A stretch of 64,000 nucleotides of DNA from Gelatiniphilus marinus (lineage in GTDB: Bacteria; Bacteroidota; Bacteroidia; Flavobacteriales; Flavobacteriaceae): assembly GCF_042678305.1 (NCBI RefSeq), contig NZ_JBHUDT010000007.1; one strand, written 5' to 3'. Shown here piece after piece: positions 19,173-27,935 of this stretch. The position numbers were made by a program, and so were the translations under genes. Position 1 is the first letter of the stretch; every line of letters begins with the position of its first letter. The notes under the pieces were generated by a model. That model was not told the origin of the DNA and made no database searches. It saw only the letters and a list, made by a program, of their open reading frames with translations.

Positions 19173-20141
19173 TTAGTTTAGCCCGTAATCTTCTATGGCG
19201 TTTAGCCAATATGTTTTTATTTCTTCTTTTGAGGGTTGGATTTTTGGTCGTACCACACGAAAACCAACAAATGGCGCATTAGTATGCCACCAATTGCTTT
19301 TTGGAATTTGTGGATCTCTTCTTTTCCATTTTGGTTTAGATTGACCTCTTGCGGTACAACATAATTTGTCTTTGGTGTCTTTCCAAGAGCCTCCCCGAAC
19401 CACTCTTGGGTATAGATTGGTTGGTTTATTCCAAGGATTTACTTTTGGTGAGGATTTATAAAAATCTGCATCATATTGATCCATAACCCATTCTGAAACG
19501 TTGCCCAATAAATCGTGAATACCTAAAGAATTTGCTGTTTTCAATCCGGTTTTTTTATATTTACCATTGGTGTTTTCGTTAAACCAAGCTACATTTTTAA
19601 GATTTGAATCTTCGTCAGTTTTTCCTTTTTTGCAAACGTATTCCCATTCGGCTTCTGTTGGCAACCTGTAAAACACACCCGTTTTTGATGTTAGCCATTT
19701 GCAATACATAATGGCCGCATATTGTGTCATGTTTACAGCAGGATGGGTTTCTTTTCCCATGTTAAAACTCATATCAACATACGGCGGTGTTGCTCCAGAA
19801 ACGGCATCAATTCCTAAGTCAGTTAATTTGTTTTTATCTATAAATTGTTCGGGGCCAAATTCACCAAATACGAAAGCATCATATTGTTCCCAAGTAATTT
19901 CGTATTTACCCATCCAGAAATCACCAACTTCCACTTCGTGTTTTGGTTTTTCATCATCTTTACGAGTGGTATCATTTGTATTTGCTCCCATTAAAAACAA
20001 TCCTCCTTTTACGGCTATCATTTCAATGGTTGTTTGTTCGTCTTTTAAATTTTGAGAATAATCTTTAAACTCTTGAGCACAAAGAGTTCCTATTTTAATG
20101 ATACCTATAAAAGTAAATACTAAATTTAAGCTGTTTTTCAT
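19173..20141 (-). CDS. SUMF1/formylglycine-generating-enzyme-like protein, secreted
   Basis: This 322-residue protein has a signal peptide (ending CAQ) and the SUMF1/EgtB/PvdO fold: VKGGLFLMGAN, the YEITWEQYDAF strand, RLPTEAEWEY, GNVSEWVMDQYD, and a C-terminal WWHTNAPFVGFRVVR. A Cys-Cys pair in KLCCTARGQ lies where true formylglycine enzymes have active-site cysteines, but no sulfatase is encoded in the window. Many bacterial members have other or no known catalytic role. Its start overlaps the upstream gene's stop by four bases (ATGA), so it is firmly part of the keto-glycoside operon. Confidence 0.82.
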   Translation of the reverse strand: MKNSLNLVFTFIGIIKIGTLCAQEFKDYSQNLKDEQTTIEMIAVKGGLFLMGANTNDTTRKDDEKPKHEVEVGDFWMGKYEITWEQYDAFVFGEFGPEQFIDKNKLTDLGIDAVSGATPPYVDMSFNMGKETHPAVNMTQYAAIMYCKWLTSKTGVFYRLPTEAEWEYVCKKGKTDEDSNLKNVAWFNENTNGKYKKTGLKTANSLGIHDLLGNVSEWVMDQYDADFYKSSPKVNPWNKPTNLYPRVVRGGSWKDTKDKLCCTARGQSKPKWKRRDPQIPKSNWWHTNAPFVGFRVVRPKIQPSKEEIKTYWLNAIEDYGLN

Positions 20142-20944
20142 TGTTGCAATTCCAGAATCTCTATATTTTTAAATTCAACAGGATGACTTTCGCTTTGTAA
20201 AGAAATAAAGCCTTTTTTTAGAGGTGTTCCCGCTTTGTTTTTCCAAAAGTCTTCATTGTAATCTACTGCGCCACCAATTTGAGGTTTAGTATAAGTGAGA
20301 ACATTTTCGCCATTAATAAAATGCTTGATAATAGAGTCGTTTCTAACTTCAATTTCAAGATTAACCCACTGGTTGCCGTTAAAGGTTTTTGATGAGGAAT
20401 TGACACAATGCGGCGTGAATAATTCACCGTTCATCTCAACATGAGTACCCGGTGTGCACAAATTTCCGGTTGGTCGTTCGCCAGTATCCAAGCCTCCTAA
20501 AAGCTGCACCTCGATAGATACTGGAAAATCTTGGTTCAAGCCAATGTTTTTTGGGTCTTCGCAATGAATCATAACCCCGCTGTTTCGTGTTGCCCAACCA
20601 GCTCCGTCTTTTAATTGATTGCCAGTAAAACGGTATTGCATTCTAAATTTATAATTTGAAAATGCTTTATTGTAATAAATGTGGCCGAAAGCGTTGTTGA
20701 AGGAATCATATTCTTTGTAGTTTACTTTTAAAACTTCATTTTCAACAATAAAAGTGTTTTTGTGATTTTCTCCTAAAGGATGTCCTTTAATTTTAATGGT
20801 CCAATTGTTTAAATCTTTACCATTGAATAATTTAACCCAGTTTTCTTTTTCGGTAAATTCAGTTTTTTTCTTTTCATCGTTTTTGCAATTGAATAAAAGG
20901 GCAATGCAAAAGAATACTGCTAAAAGATTGAATGTTTTTTTCAT
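20138..20944 (-). CDS. DUF1080 (3-keto-disaccharide hydrolase-like) lipoprotein
   Basis: This 268-residue protein has a lipobox (LLFNC, Cys near residue 20) and one complete DUF1080 jelly-roll domain: WVKLFNGKDLNNWTIKIKG at the start, RNSGVMIHCEDP in the middle, SIEVQLLGG, and GFISLQSESHPVEFKNIEIL at the end. The family is named for cleaving 3-keto-glycosides, which fits the GMC dehydrogenase two genes upstream. The lipid anchor places it at a membrane surface. It is one of three DUF1080 proteins in this locus, each of different length, which suggests different substrates. Confidence 0.87.
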   Translation of the reverse strand: MKKTFNLLAVFFCIALLFNCKNDEKKKTEFTEKENWVKLFNGKDLNNWTIKIKGHPLGENHKNTFIVENEVLKVNYKEYDSFNNAFGHIYYNKAFSNYKFRMQYRFTGNQLKDGAGWATRNSGVMIHCEDPKNIGLNQDFPVSIEVQLLGGLDTGERPTGNLCTPGTHVEMNGELFTPHCVNSSSKTFNGNQWVNLEIEVRNDSIIKHFINGENVLTYTKPQIGGAVDYNEDFWKNKAGTPLKKGFISLQSESHPVEFKNIEILELQQ

Positions 20945-20957
20945 AAGTTTTTGTTTT

Positions 20958-21572
20958 TTAAAGCGACCATGCTTTACCTCCTGTAGCTTCGTTTAAAGGA
21001 ATACAGCCTTTTTGAATTCCTGGAACGGGATCGTAGGCTAGCACGTTTTCGCCAATTTGTTCGCTGGTTTTAAATGCCCAAATTGCAAAATTTCTTAAAT
21101 TGTCCAGAGCCTGAAAAATCAGGGCGTCTTCATTTTTTTGGTCTTTTTCATCATTATATGCTTTGTAAGCTAATTGTTGCTTTTTGTTGGTTTTTAGATA
21201 TTTGGACAGTAGAGCGTCGTAATCTTCAGTTTTTAAATCATTCACACTTTTTTCGGTGATTGGTAAAGCTTCCATTATAGCATTTATATCTTTTTTATAT
21301 CTTTTTTGTCTTTTTTCAGTGTATGTTTTAGAAATATATAAATCTAAAAACTCGGGGACGTTAAGGTCCAGTGCTCCGGGCACATCTTGTGTTTTGGGCA
21401 AAATGAGGTCGATTATATTTTTTACAACCAAGCCTTCATCCAACGTAAAAAAGTTTGGCACCCATAGTTTGGCTTCGGTTTTGCAACTTTGCAGCATGCT
21501 AACAATAGTTGGCGTTGCTAGGGTATAGCCAATAGATAATCCCAGTCTTTTTAAAGCATGTCTTCTGTTCAT
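20958..21572 (-). CDS. Gluconate 2-dehydrogenase subunit 3-family protein (Tat-exported small subunit)
   Basis: This 204-residue protein starts with a twin-arginine signal (NRRHALKRLG) and a hydrophobic stretch. It then has the helical fold of gluconate 2-dehydrogenase subunit 3, with the family landmarks IIDLILPKTQDVPGALDLNVPEFLDLYI and the closing NEATGGKAWSL. Such small subunits pair with GMC flavoproteins to form glucoside 3-dehydrogenase or gluconate dehydrogenase. The GMC partner starts just upstream and has no signal peptide, so this subunit probably carries it through the Tat pore. Confidence 0.87.
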   Translation of the reverse strand: MNRRHALKRLGLSIGYTLATPTIVSMLQSCKTEAKLWVPNFFTLDEGLVVKNIIDLILPKTQDVPGALDLNVPEFLDLYISKTYTEKRQKRYKKDINAIMEALPITEKSVNDLKTEDYDALLSKYLKTNKKQQLAYKAYNDEKDQKNEDALIFQALDNLRNFAIWAFKTSEQIGENVLAYDPVPGIQKGCIPLNEATGGKAWSL

Positions 21573-21577
21573 GGTTT

Positions 21578-23284
21578 TTAGCTTTTATTTTTTTTGAATT
21601 GTTTTACGGCATGATTTGCGGCCCGTGCCGTTAAGGCCATATAGGTTAACGATGGGTTTTGGCAGCCCGAAGATGTCATGCAAGCCCCATCGGTAACATA
21701 AACGTTGGGTACGGTGTGGATTTGATTGTGTTTATTTAAAACCGATGTTTTTGGGTCTCTGCCCATGCGAGCGGTTCCCATTTCATGAATTCCAATGCCT
21801 GGGGCAGCTATGTGGTTACGGGTTTTAATGTCTTTGAATCCTGCGTTTTTAAGCATTTCAACAGCTTGTTGTATCATATCTTCCCGCATTTTCAATTCGT
21901 TCTCTTTCCATTCGGCATCAAAGGTTACTGTGGGCAGCCCCCATGCATCGAGTTTATGGTAGTCTAAACTCATTTTGTTATCGTGGTAGGGTAAGCATTC
22001 GCCAAAACCGCCCAATCCCATACGCCAGCCACCGGGTTCCAATATTTTTTCTTTTAGCTCTGCGCCATAAGCCAATTCTGCAATATGGTCTGAGATGTCC
22101 CCTCTGCCGGCACCGCCTTGATAGCCATACCCTCTAACAAATTCCTTTTTCTCGGTGGCTTTTGTGCCTAGGTTTCTAAATCGCGGAATGTAAATACCGT
22201 TTGGGCGGCGGCCTTTGTAATAATTGTCTTTAAATCCGTCTATAACCCCTGAAGCTCCAGCGCCTAAGTGGTGATCCATAATATTGTGCCCCAATTCGCC
22301 CGAGTCGTTGCCCAAACCGTTTGGAAATCGCTTGGATTTAGATTGCATGAGTATGGCCGCAGAAGCTACCGTTGAGGCACAGCAAAAAATAATTTCAGCG
22401 TTGAATACGAGACTTTCTTTGGTTTCAGCATCAATCACTTTTACTCCCGTTGCTTTTTTTAAGTTATCGTTGTAAATAATTTCATGTACAATAGAGTGTG
22501 GTCTCATGGTCATATTACCGGTGCGTTCGGCAGCAGGTAAGGTGGATGAGTTGCTGCTAAAATAAGCACCAAAAGGGCAGCCTCTAATACATCGGTTTCG
22601 GTAAAAGCATTTGTTTCTGCCTTCACGACTTTTATCGCCCGTAATATGTGCTGTCCGACCAATGGTTAATACTCGATCTGAATAGTTTTCAGAGAGTTTT
22701 TCCTTTAAATGTGCTTCAACACAGTTTAATTCCATGGGCGGTTCAAAAACGCCATCGGGTAGTTGGGGTAATCCTAATTTTTCGCCACTTACCCCAATGT
22801 ATTCTTCAACTTTATCGTACCATGGGGCAAGATCTTTATATCGAATAGGCCAATCTACACCGTGGCCATCTTTTTTATTGGCTTCAAAGTCTAAATCACT
22901 TAAGCGGTAGCTTTGTCTTCCCCACATAATGGAGCGTCCGCCAACATGGTAACCGCGCATCCAGTCAAAGCGTTTGGTTTCGTTATAGGGATGTTTTAAA
23001 TCGTTTACAAACCAATGCCTGCTGTGTTCTGCGGTAGTATATCCTGTACGGCTTTGTTTTAGTTGTTTGTTTTTGTCTATTAATGCGGGTGTTCCCCTGA
23101 GCTCAAAATCCCAAGGGTCCAGATTTGCCGTTGGGTAATCTTCAATATGCTTAACCATTCTACCGCGTTCCAGAACCAATGTCTTTAGGCCTTTTTCACA
23201 AAGCTCTTTAGCGGCCCATCCGCCACTGATTCCTGTTCCTATAACTATGGCGTCATAGGTATTTGGGTTTATTGTTTCTTTCAT
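21578..23284 (-). CDS. GMC oxidoreductase, probable glycoside 3-dehydrogenase large subunit
   Basis: This 568-residue flavoprotein has the FAD-binding GTGISGG motif (residues 16-22) followed by LVLERG, a cysteine-containing CIRGCPFGAYFSS segment typical of sugar GMC dehydrogenases, and a C-terminal HEMGTARMG...GCQNPSLTYMALTARAA active-site region with a His and an Asn. It would oxidise a hydroxyl, probably C3 of a glycoside, and pass electrons to a cytochrome c such as the one at 9226-11172. It lacks a signal peptide and is followed 5 bases later by the Tat-exported small subunit. It is the first gene of the - strand operon. Confidence 0.88.
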   Translation of the reverse strand: MKETINPNTYDAIVIGTGISGGWAAKELCEKGLKTLVLERGRMVKHIEDYPTANLDPWDFELRGTPALIDKNKQLKQSRTGYTTAEHSRHWFVNDLKHPYNETKRFDWMRGYHVGGRSIMWGRQSYRLSDLDFEANKKDGHGVDWPIRYKDLAPWYDKVEEYIGVSGEKLGLPQLPDGVFEPPMELNCVEAHLKEKLSENYSDRVLTIGRTAHITGDKSREGRNKCFYRNRCIRGCPFGAYFSSNSSTLPAAERTGNMTMRPHSIVHEIIYNDNLKKATGVKVIDAETKESLVFNAEIIFCCASTVASAAILMQSKSKRFPNGLGNDSGELGHNIMDHHLGAGASGVIDGFKDNYYKGRRPNGIYIPRFRNLGTKATEKKEFVRGYGYQGGAGRGDISDHIAELAYGAELKEKILEPGGWRMGLGGFGECLPYHDNKMSLDYHKLDAWGLPTVTFDAEWKENELKMREDMIQQAVEMLKNAGFKDIKTRNHIAAPGIGIHEMGTARMGRDPKTSVLNKHNQIHTVPNVYVTDGACMTSSGCQNPSLTYMALTARAANHAVKQFKKNKS

Positions 23285-23447
23285 TAAAAACTGTTTTTGG
23301 AGAATTTTTAAAACAACTGTAAATTTTCGGATAAGTTAATAATCATAACAATTAAAATAAAGAAAATGGCAATTAAATTCTTAAATACATGGGAAATTAA
23401 TTATTTTGCACTATTAAATGTTGAAAGTTTTAATACCAATCCGATAA

Positions 23448-23470
23448 AATCGATATAAATATTGTCGATT
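23448..23470. promoter_or_regulatory. Inverted repeat in the divergent promoter region, possible operator
   Basis: AATCGA and TCGATT face each other across 11 bases, 21 bases before the + strand lipoprotein gene and within the 206-base gap between the two divergent operons. The position suits a shared regulator site. No regulator gene is adjacent and AT-rich repeats arise by chance, so support is modest. Confidence 0.3.
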
Positions 23471-23490
23471 AATTAAATAACTATCCCACC

Positions 23491-24453
23491 ATGGAAATTA
23501 AACCGCTAATTAAAAATACTCCTAAACTAATTATCGTACTGTTTGTACTTTTTTTTTCATCTTGTAAAAAGCCCAAAGAGCAAACGGTTTTAAGTGTTAC
23601 CGAAACAATTGAGCAGCCTATGTTTTTTAAAATATCTTTAGCCCAATGGTCTTTGCATAAAAAAATTGGAAGCGGTAAAATGAGCCCGTTTGATTTTGCA
23701 AAAGAAGCCAATGCTATGGGTTTTGAAGCTATTGAATATGTTAGTGGCCTTTACAATAAAGAGGTTAAAGCATTGGGTATGGATGCCGTTGTTGAAAAGC
23801 TGGAAGCCGAAAGCAAAACCTACGGCATTAAAAATTTGCTAATCATGGTTGATGGTGAAGGTAATTTGGCAAGTAGCGACGAAAAGAAATTAAACGCCGC
23901 GGTAGAAAACCACAAAAAATGGGTAGATGCCGCAAAGGCCTTGGGCTGCCATTCCATTAGGGTAAATGCCCATGGCGAAGGGACTTACAATCAGGTTTTG
24001 GATCAAGCCGTTGTTGGTTTAACAAAATTATCTGAATACGCCGCAACACAGGGCATTAATATTTTAGTTGAAAATCATGGTGGCTACACCTCCAACGGCA
24101 AATGGCTTGCAACCGTTATGCAAAAGGTAAATATGCCCAACTGCGGTACTTTGCCCGATTTTGGTAATTTTTGCATTAAACGCAAAAGCAATGGATGCGA
24201 AGAAGAATACGATAAATACAAGGGCGTGAAAGAATTGATGCCCTATGCAAAAGCGGTAAGCGCAAAATCGTATAATTTTGATGATAAAGGAAACGATACT
24301 GCAATAGATTATAAAAGAATGTTGCAAATCGTTAAAAATGCAGGCTATACCGGATACATAGGCGTTGAGTACGAAGGTAATGTCTTACCTGAAGAGAAAG
24401 GTATATTGGCCACTAAAAACCTTCTTGTAAAAGCTTCAAAACAAATTAAATAA
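23491..24453 (+). CDS. TIM-barrel sugar isomerase/epimerase-like lipoprotein
   Basis: The 320-residue protein has a lipobox (FFSSC, Cys near residue 26) and a xylose-isomerase-like barrel. Metal-site candidates are Glu in ILVENHGG, Asp in LPDFGNFC and Glu in IGVEYEG. It opens the + strand half of the keto-glycoside locus, facing away from the GMC operon. The lipid anchor places it in the envelope, so it would act on sugars before import. It differs from the two other barrels here (16832-17761 and 26865-27917) in length and anchoring. The reaction is unknown. Confidence 0.84.
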   Translation: MEIKPLIKNTPKLIIVLFVLFFSSCKKPKEQTVLSVTETIEQPMFFKISLAQWSLHKKIGSGKMSPFDFAKEANAMGFEAIEYVSGLYNKEVKALGMDAVVEKLEAESKTYGIKNLLIMVDGEGNLASSDEKKLNAAVENHKKWVDAAKALGCHSIRVNAHGEGTYNQVLDQAVVGLTKLSEYAATQGINILVENHGGYTSNGKWLATVMQKVNMPNCGTLPDFGNFCIKRKSNGCEEEYDKYKGVKELMPYAKAVSAKSYNFDDKGNDTAIDYKRMLQIVKNAGYTGYIGVEYEGNVLPEEKGILATKNLLVKASKQIK

Positions 24454-24473
24454 AAACATTTTACGCCATTTAT

Positions 24474-25703
24474 ATGAAAGCTAAAACTCAATTTCAATTA
24501 TCATTTATGATGTTTCTCGAATTTTTTATTTGGGGCGGATGGTTTGTAACCCTAGGCGCTTTTTTAGGAAACAACTTAAATGCTTCGGGAGCAGAGACAG
24601 CTATGGCGTTTTCTACACAATCTTGGGGCGCCATTATCGCGCCTTTTGTTATAGGTTTAATTGCAGACCGTTTTTTTAATGCTGAAAAAATCTTGGGCGT
24701 ATTACATTTAATAGGTGCTTTTTTAATGTATCAAATGGCCCAAGTAACAGAATTTGCTGTGTTTTACCCTTATGTTTTGGGCTATATGATTGCTTATATG
24801 CCAACTTTGGCATTGGTAAATTCGGTATCTTTTAATCAAATGAACAATCCTGCAAAACAATTCCCCTTAATACGTGTTTTTGGTACCATAGGATGGATTT
24901 TGGCCGGTTGGATTATAAGCCTTGTTTTTAAATGGGATTCTATAGAAAACATAGGTCAAGGCATGCTATCCAACACCTTTACAATGGTTGCTATCGCATC
25001 GGCGATATTGGGCGTGTTTAGCTTTACATTGCCAAAAACACCACCTAAAATAAAAAAAGGCGAAAAAGTTACCCTGTCGGATATTTTAGGGCTCGATGCC
25101 TTAAAATTATTAAAGGACAGAAATTTTCTGTTGTTCTTTATCTCGTCTGTTTTAATATGTATTCCGTTGGCATTTTACTATCAGAATATCAGTCTTTTTC
25201 TAACTGAAAATAACGTAGAAAATTCAACTACTTGGGCTACAATGGGGCAAATGTCCGAAGTGCTGTTTATGCTTTTATTGCCGTTTTTCTTTAAAAAATA
25301 CGGCTTTAAAAAAACCATATTGGTTGGCATGTTGGCTTGGGGAATACGCTACATTTTATTCGCTTTTGGCGATGCTGGCAATTTGTTTTTTATGCTTATA
25401 GCAGGCATTGCATTGCATGGTATATGTTACGATTTCTTTTTTGTGTCGGGCCAGATTTATACAGATACCAAAGCTGGCGAGAAAGTTAAAAGTGCCGCGC
25501 AAGGCTTAATAACATTGGCTACTTACGGCGTTGGTATGTTAATTGGTTTTTGGGTAGCAGGACAAATAGTGGATAAAAACGTAATTAGCGATGGGGTACA
25601 TAGTTGGCAAGACATTTGGTTGTTCCCGGCGTTTTTTGCTTTTGGCGTATTCGTGCTGTTTGCTGTGTTTTTTAAGAATGAAAAAGTAGAGTACAAATCA
25701 TAA
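24474..25703 (+). CDS. Major facilitator transporter, NupG nucleoside-permease type
   Basis: This 409-residue, 12-segment membrane protein has features of the NupG/XapB nucleoside proton symporter group: an early FFIWGGWFVTLG segment, VIGLIADRFFNAEK between segments 2 and 3, and RVFGTIGWILAG. Members placed in sugar oxidation clusters of Bacteroidota are more likely to import keto sugars or sugar derivatives than nucleosides, and no nucleoside gene is nearby. It sits between an envelope isomerase and a cytoplasmic Gfo/Idh enzyme, the right place for an inner-membrane importer of the pathway's products. Confidence 0.85.
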   Translation: MKAKTQFQLSFMMFLEFFIWGGWFVTLGAFLGNNLNASGAETAMAFSTQSWGAIIAPFVIGLIADRFFNAEKILGVLHLIGAFLMYQMAQVTEFAVFYPYVLGYMIAYMPTLALVNSVSFNQMNNPAKQFPLIRVFGTIGWILAGWIISLVFKWDSIENIGQGMLSNTFTMVAIASAILGVFSFTLPKTPPKIKKGEKVTLSDILGLDALKLLKDRNFLLFFISSVLICIPLAFYYQNISLFLTENNVENSTTWATMGQMSEVLFMLLLPFFFKKYGFKKTILVGMLAWGIRYILFAFGDAGNLFFMLIAGIALHGICYDFFFVSGQIYTDTKAGEKVKSAAQGLITLATYGVGMLIGFWVAGQIVDKNVISDGVHSWQDIWLFPAFFAFGVFVLFAVFFKNEKVEYKS

Positions 25704-25711
25704 ATTAAATC

Positions 25712-26851
25712 ATGTCAATGAGTTCTAAAATACGGTTAGGCATACTAGGCGGTGGCGGCGATTCGCTTATAGGGGTATTGCATAGAGTAGCCTCTTCAAT
25801 GTACGATAAATACCAAATAGTTGGAGGTGTTTTTAACCCAAATTGGGAAAACAATATAAGTTTTGCTAAGACGTTGGGATTGTCTGAAAATCGTGTTTAC
25901 ATAGATTTTGATGCCTTTATTGAAGAAGAATTAAAACTTCCAGTGTCAGAAAGAATTGAAGTGGTTTCAGTTTTAACCCCGAATTTTTTGCATTTTCCCA
26001 TGGCCAAAAAACTCATAGAAAACGGGTTTCATGTTATCTGCGAAAAACCTTTGACTACAACACTTTCCGAAGCAAAAACTTTAGAAAGCGCGCTAAAAAA
26101 AGCGAACACCATTTTTGCTATAACTTACACTTATACAGGCTATCCTATGGTGCGCCAAATGCGCGAAATGATTCAGTCTGGCGTTATTGGAGACATTCAA
26201 AAGGTAGATATTCAATATTATCAAGGTTGGATAAATCCTATATTATTAGATAAATCACTTCGAAAAACAATATGGCGTTTAGATCCTGAAAAGGGAGGGG
26301 TAAGTTGTTGTATTGGCGATATTGGAACCCATGCATTTAATATGGCCGAATACCTAACAGGGCAAGAAGTAACATCTATTTTGGCAGACCTCAACACGCG
26401 TTACGACGACAACCCATTGGATGTAGATGGAACTATTTTAATTCGTTTTTCAAAGTATGTAAAAGGCGTTATAAGAGCAAGTCAAATTGCTACGGGTGAA
26501 GAAAACGGACTAGAAGTTAAAATTTATGGTTCCAAAGGCGGTTTTAATTGGAAACAGGAAAACCCCAATTATTTATATCATTTAACAGATAATAAACCTC
26601 TACAGGTTTTAAAACCAGGGCATGCTTATAATGGAGCGTTGTCGTTAAACGGGACCAAATTGCCACCAGGGCATCCTGAAGGCATATTCGATTCTATGGG
26701 GAATATTTATTACGGTGTCGCCAAAGCCATTAGAAATGAAGCTTGTGATAGTGGCGAATACCCAACAATGCATGATGGTGTTCGAGGCATGAAATTTATA
26801 GAAAAATGTGTTGAGTCGCACAAATCAGGAAACATTTGGTTAGATATTTAA
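25712..26851 (+). CDS. Cytoplasmic Gfo/Idh/MocA-family oxidoreductase
   Basis: This 379-residue protein has no signal peptide. It has a Rossmann start (LGILGGGGDSLIG), the EKP motif in VICEKPLTTTLSEA and GDIGTHAFNMAEYL with the catalytic-region histidine. It probably reduces a 3-keto sugar to the hydroxy sugar with NAD(P)H after import by the preceding permease. It lies 8 bases after that gene and 13 before the next, so it is co-transcribed. The two exported Gfo/Idh proteins on the other strand would act before import. Confidence 0.88.
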   Translation: MSMSSKIRLGILGGGGDSLIGVLHRVASSMYDKYQIVGGVFNPNWENNISFAKTLGLSENRVYIDFDAFIEEELKLPVSERIEVVSVLTPNFLHFPMAKKLIENGFHVICEKPLTTTLSEAKTLESALKKANTIFAITYTYTGYPMVRQMREMIQSGVIGDIQKVDIQYYQGWINPILLDKSLRKTIWRLDPEKGGVSCCIGDIGTHAFNMAEYLTGQEVTSILADLNTRYDDNPLDVDGTILIRFSKYVKGVIRASQIATGEENGLEVKIYGSKGGFNWKQENPNYLYHLTDNKPLQVLKPGHAYNGALSLNGTKLPPGHPEGIFDSMGNIYYGVAKAIRNEACDSGEYPTMHDGVRGMKFIEKCVESHKSGNIWLDI

Positions 26852-26864
26852 AGTAAAAAAACAG

Positions 26865-27917
26865 ATGAAAACAATAAAAGGGCCGGCGGTGTTTTTAGCC
26901 CAATTTGCTGGAAGCGAACCGCCATTTAATACTTTAGACGGTATATGCAAATGGGCAGCAAATCTGGGCTACAAAGGCATACAGATTCCAACATGGGAAA
27001 CTAATTTTATCGATATCGACAAAGCGGCCCAAAGTCAAACCTATTGCGATGAGCTAAACGGAAAAATACAATCGTACGGATTGGAAATTACCGAACTCTC
27101 CACACATTTACAAGGGCAATTGGTAGCGGTGCACCCAGCTTACAATACCATGTTTGATGGTTTTGCCCCAAAAACCGTTAAAAACAACCCAAAAGCACGA
27201 ACGGCATGGGCTGTAGATTTTGTTAAAAAAGCCGGAACAGCAAGCGGGCGATTGGGTTTAAAGGCACACGCCACATTCTCAGGCGCATTGATGTGGCACA
27301 CTATGTACCCTTGGCCACAGCGCCCAAGCGGGTTGGTGGAAATGGGTTTTAAAGAACTGGCAAATCGTTGGTTGCCTATTTTAAATCATTTTGATGATAA
27401 CGGTGTCGATCTGTGCTACGAGCTTCACGCAGGCGAAGATTTGCACGATGGTATTTCTTTTGAACGCTTTTTAGAAGCTACCGGAAATCATAAGCGTGTT
27501 AACATGCTTTACGACCCATCACACTATGTATTACAGCAATTGGATTATTTAACTTTTATCGATCATTACCACGGCCATATCAAGGCATTTCATGTAAAAG
27601 ATGCCGAATTTAACCCAACGGGAAAACAAGGGGTTTATGGCGGTTATTCTGATTGGAAAGATCGTGCGGGACGCTTTAGGTCCTTAGGCGACGGTCAAGT
27701 AGATTTTAAAAGTGTATTCTCAAAATTAACAAGTTACGGATGCGATATTTGGGCAGTTATGGAATGGGAATGCTGTATAAAATCTGCTGCCCAAGGAGCA
27801 AAAGAAGGTGCGCCATTTATTCAAAAGCATATTATTGAAGCAGCCCAAAAAAGCTTTGACGATTTTGCCGGAAGTGAAACCAATAACGAGCAGCTAAAAA
27901 AAATACTGGGTATATAA
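26865..27917 (+). CDS. Cytoplasmic TIM-barrel sugar isomerase/epimerase-like protein
   Basis: This 350-residue protein lacks an export signal and shows the xylose-isomerase-like barrel. Candidate metal ligands are Glu in DLCYELHAGEDLHDG, Asp and His in LYDPSHYVLQQLDYL, His in AFHVKDAEFN and Glu in AVMEWECC. Together with the preceding Gfo/Idh enzyme it forms the oxidoreductase/isomerase pair that recurs in inositol-like and keto-sugar catabolism. The exact substrate is not evident. Confidence 0.86.
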   Translation: MKTIKGPAVFLAQFAGSEPPFNTLDGICKWAANLGYKGIQIPTWETNFIDIDKAAQSQTYCDELNGKIQSYGLEITELSTHLQGQLVAVHPAYNTMFDGFAPKTVKNNPKARTAWAVDFVKKAGTASGRLGLKAHATFSGALMWHTMYPWPQRPSGLVEMGFKELANRWLPILNHFDDNGVDLCYELHAGEDLHDGISFERFLEATGNHKRVNMLYDPSHYVLQQLDYLTFIDHYHGHIKAFHVKDAEFNPTGKQGVYGGYSDWKDRAGRFRSLGDGQVDFKSVFSKLTSYGCDIWAVMEWECCIKSAAQGAKEGAPFIQKHIIEAAQKSFDDFAGSETNNEQLKKILGI

Positions 27918-27935
27918 TTATTAAAATCACTATTT

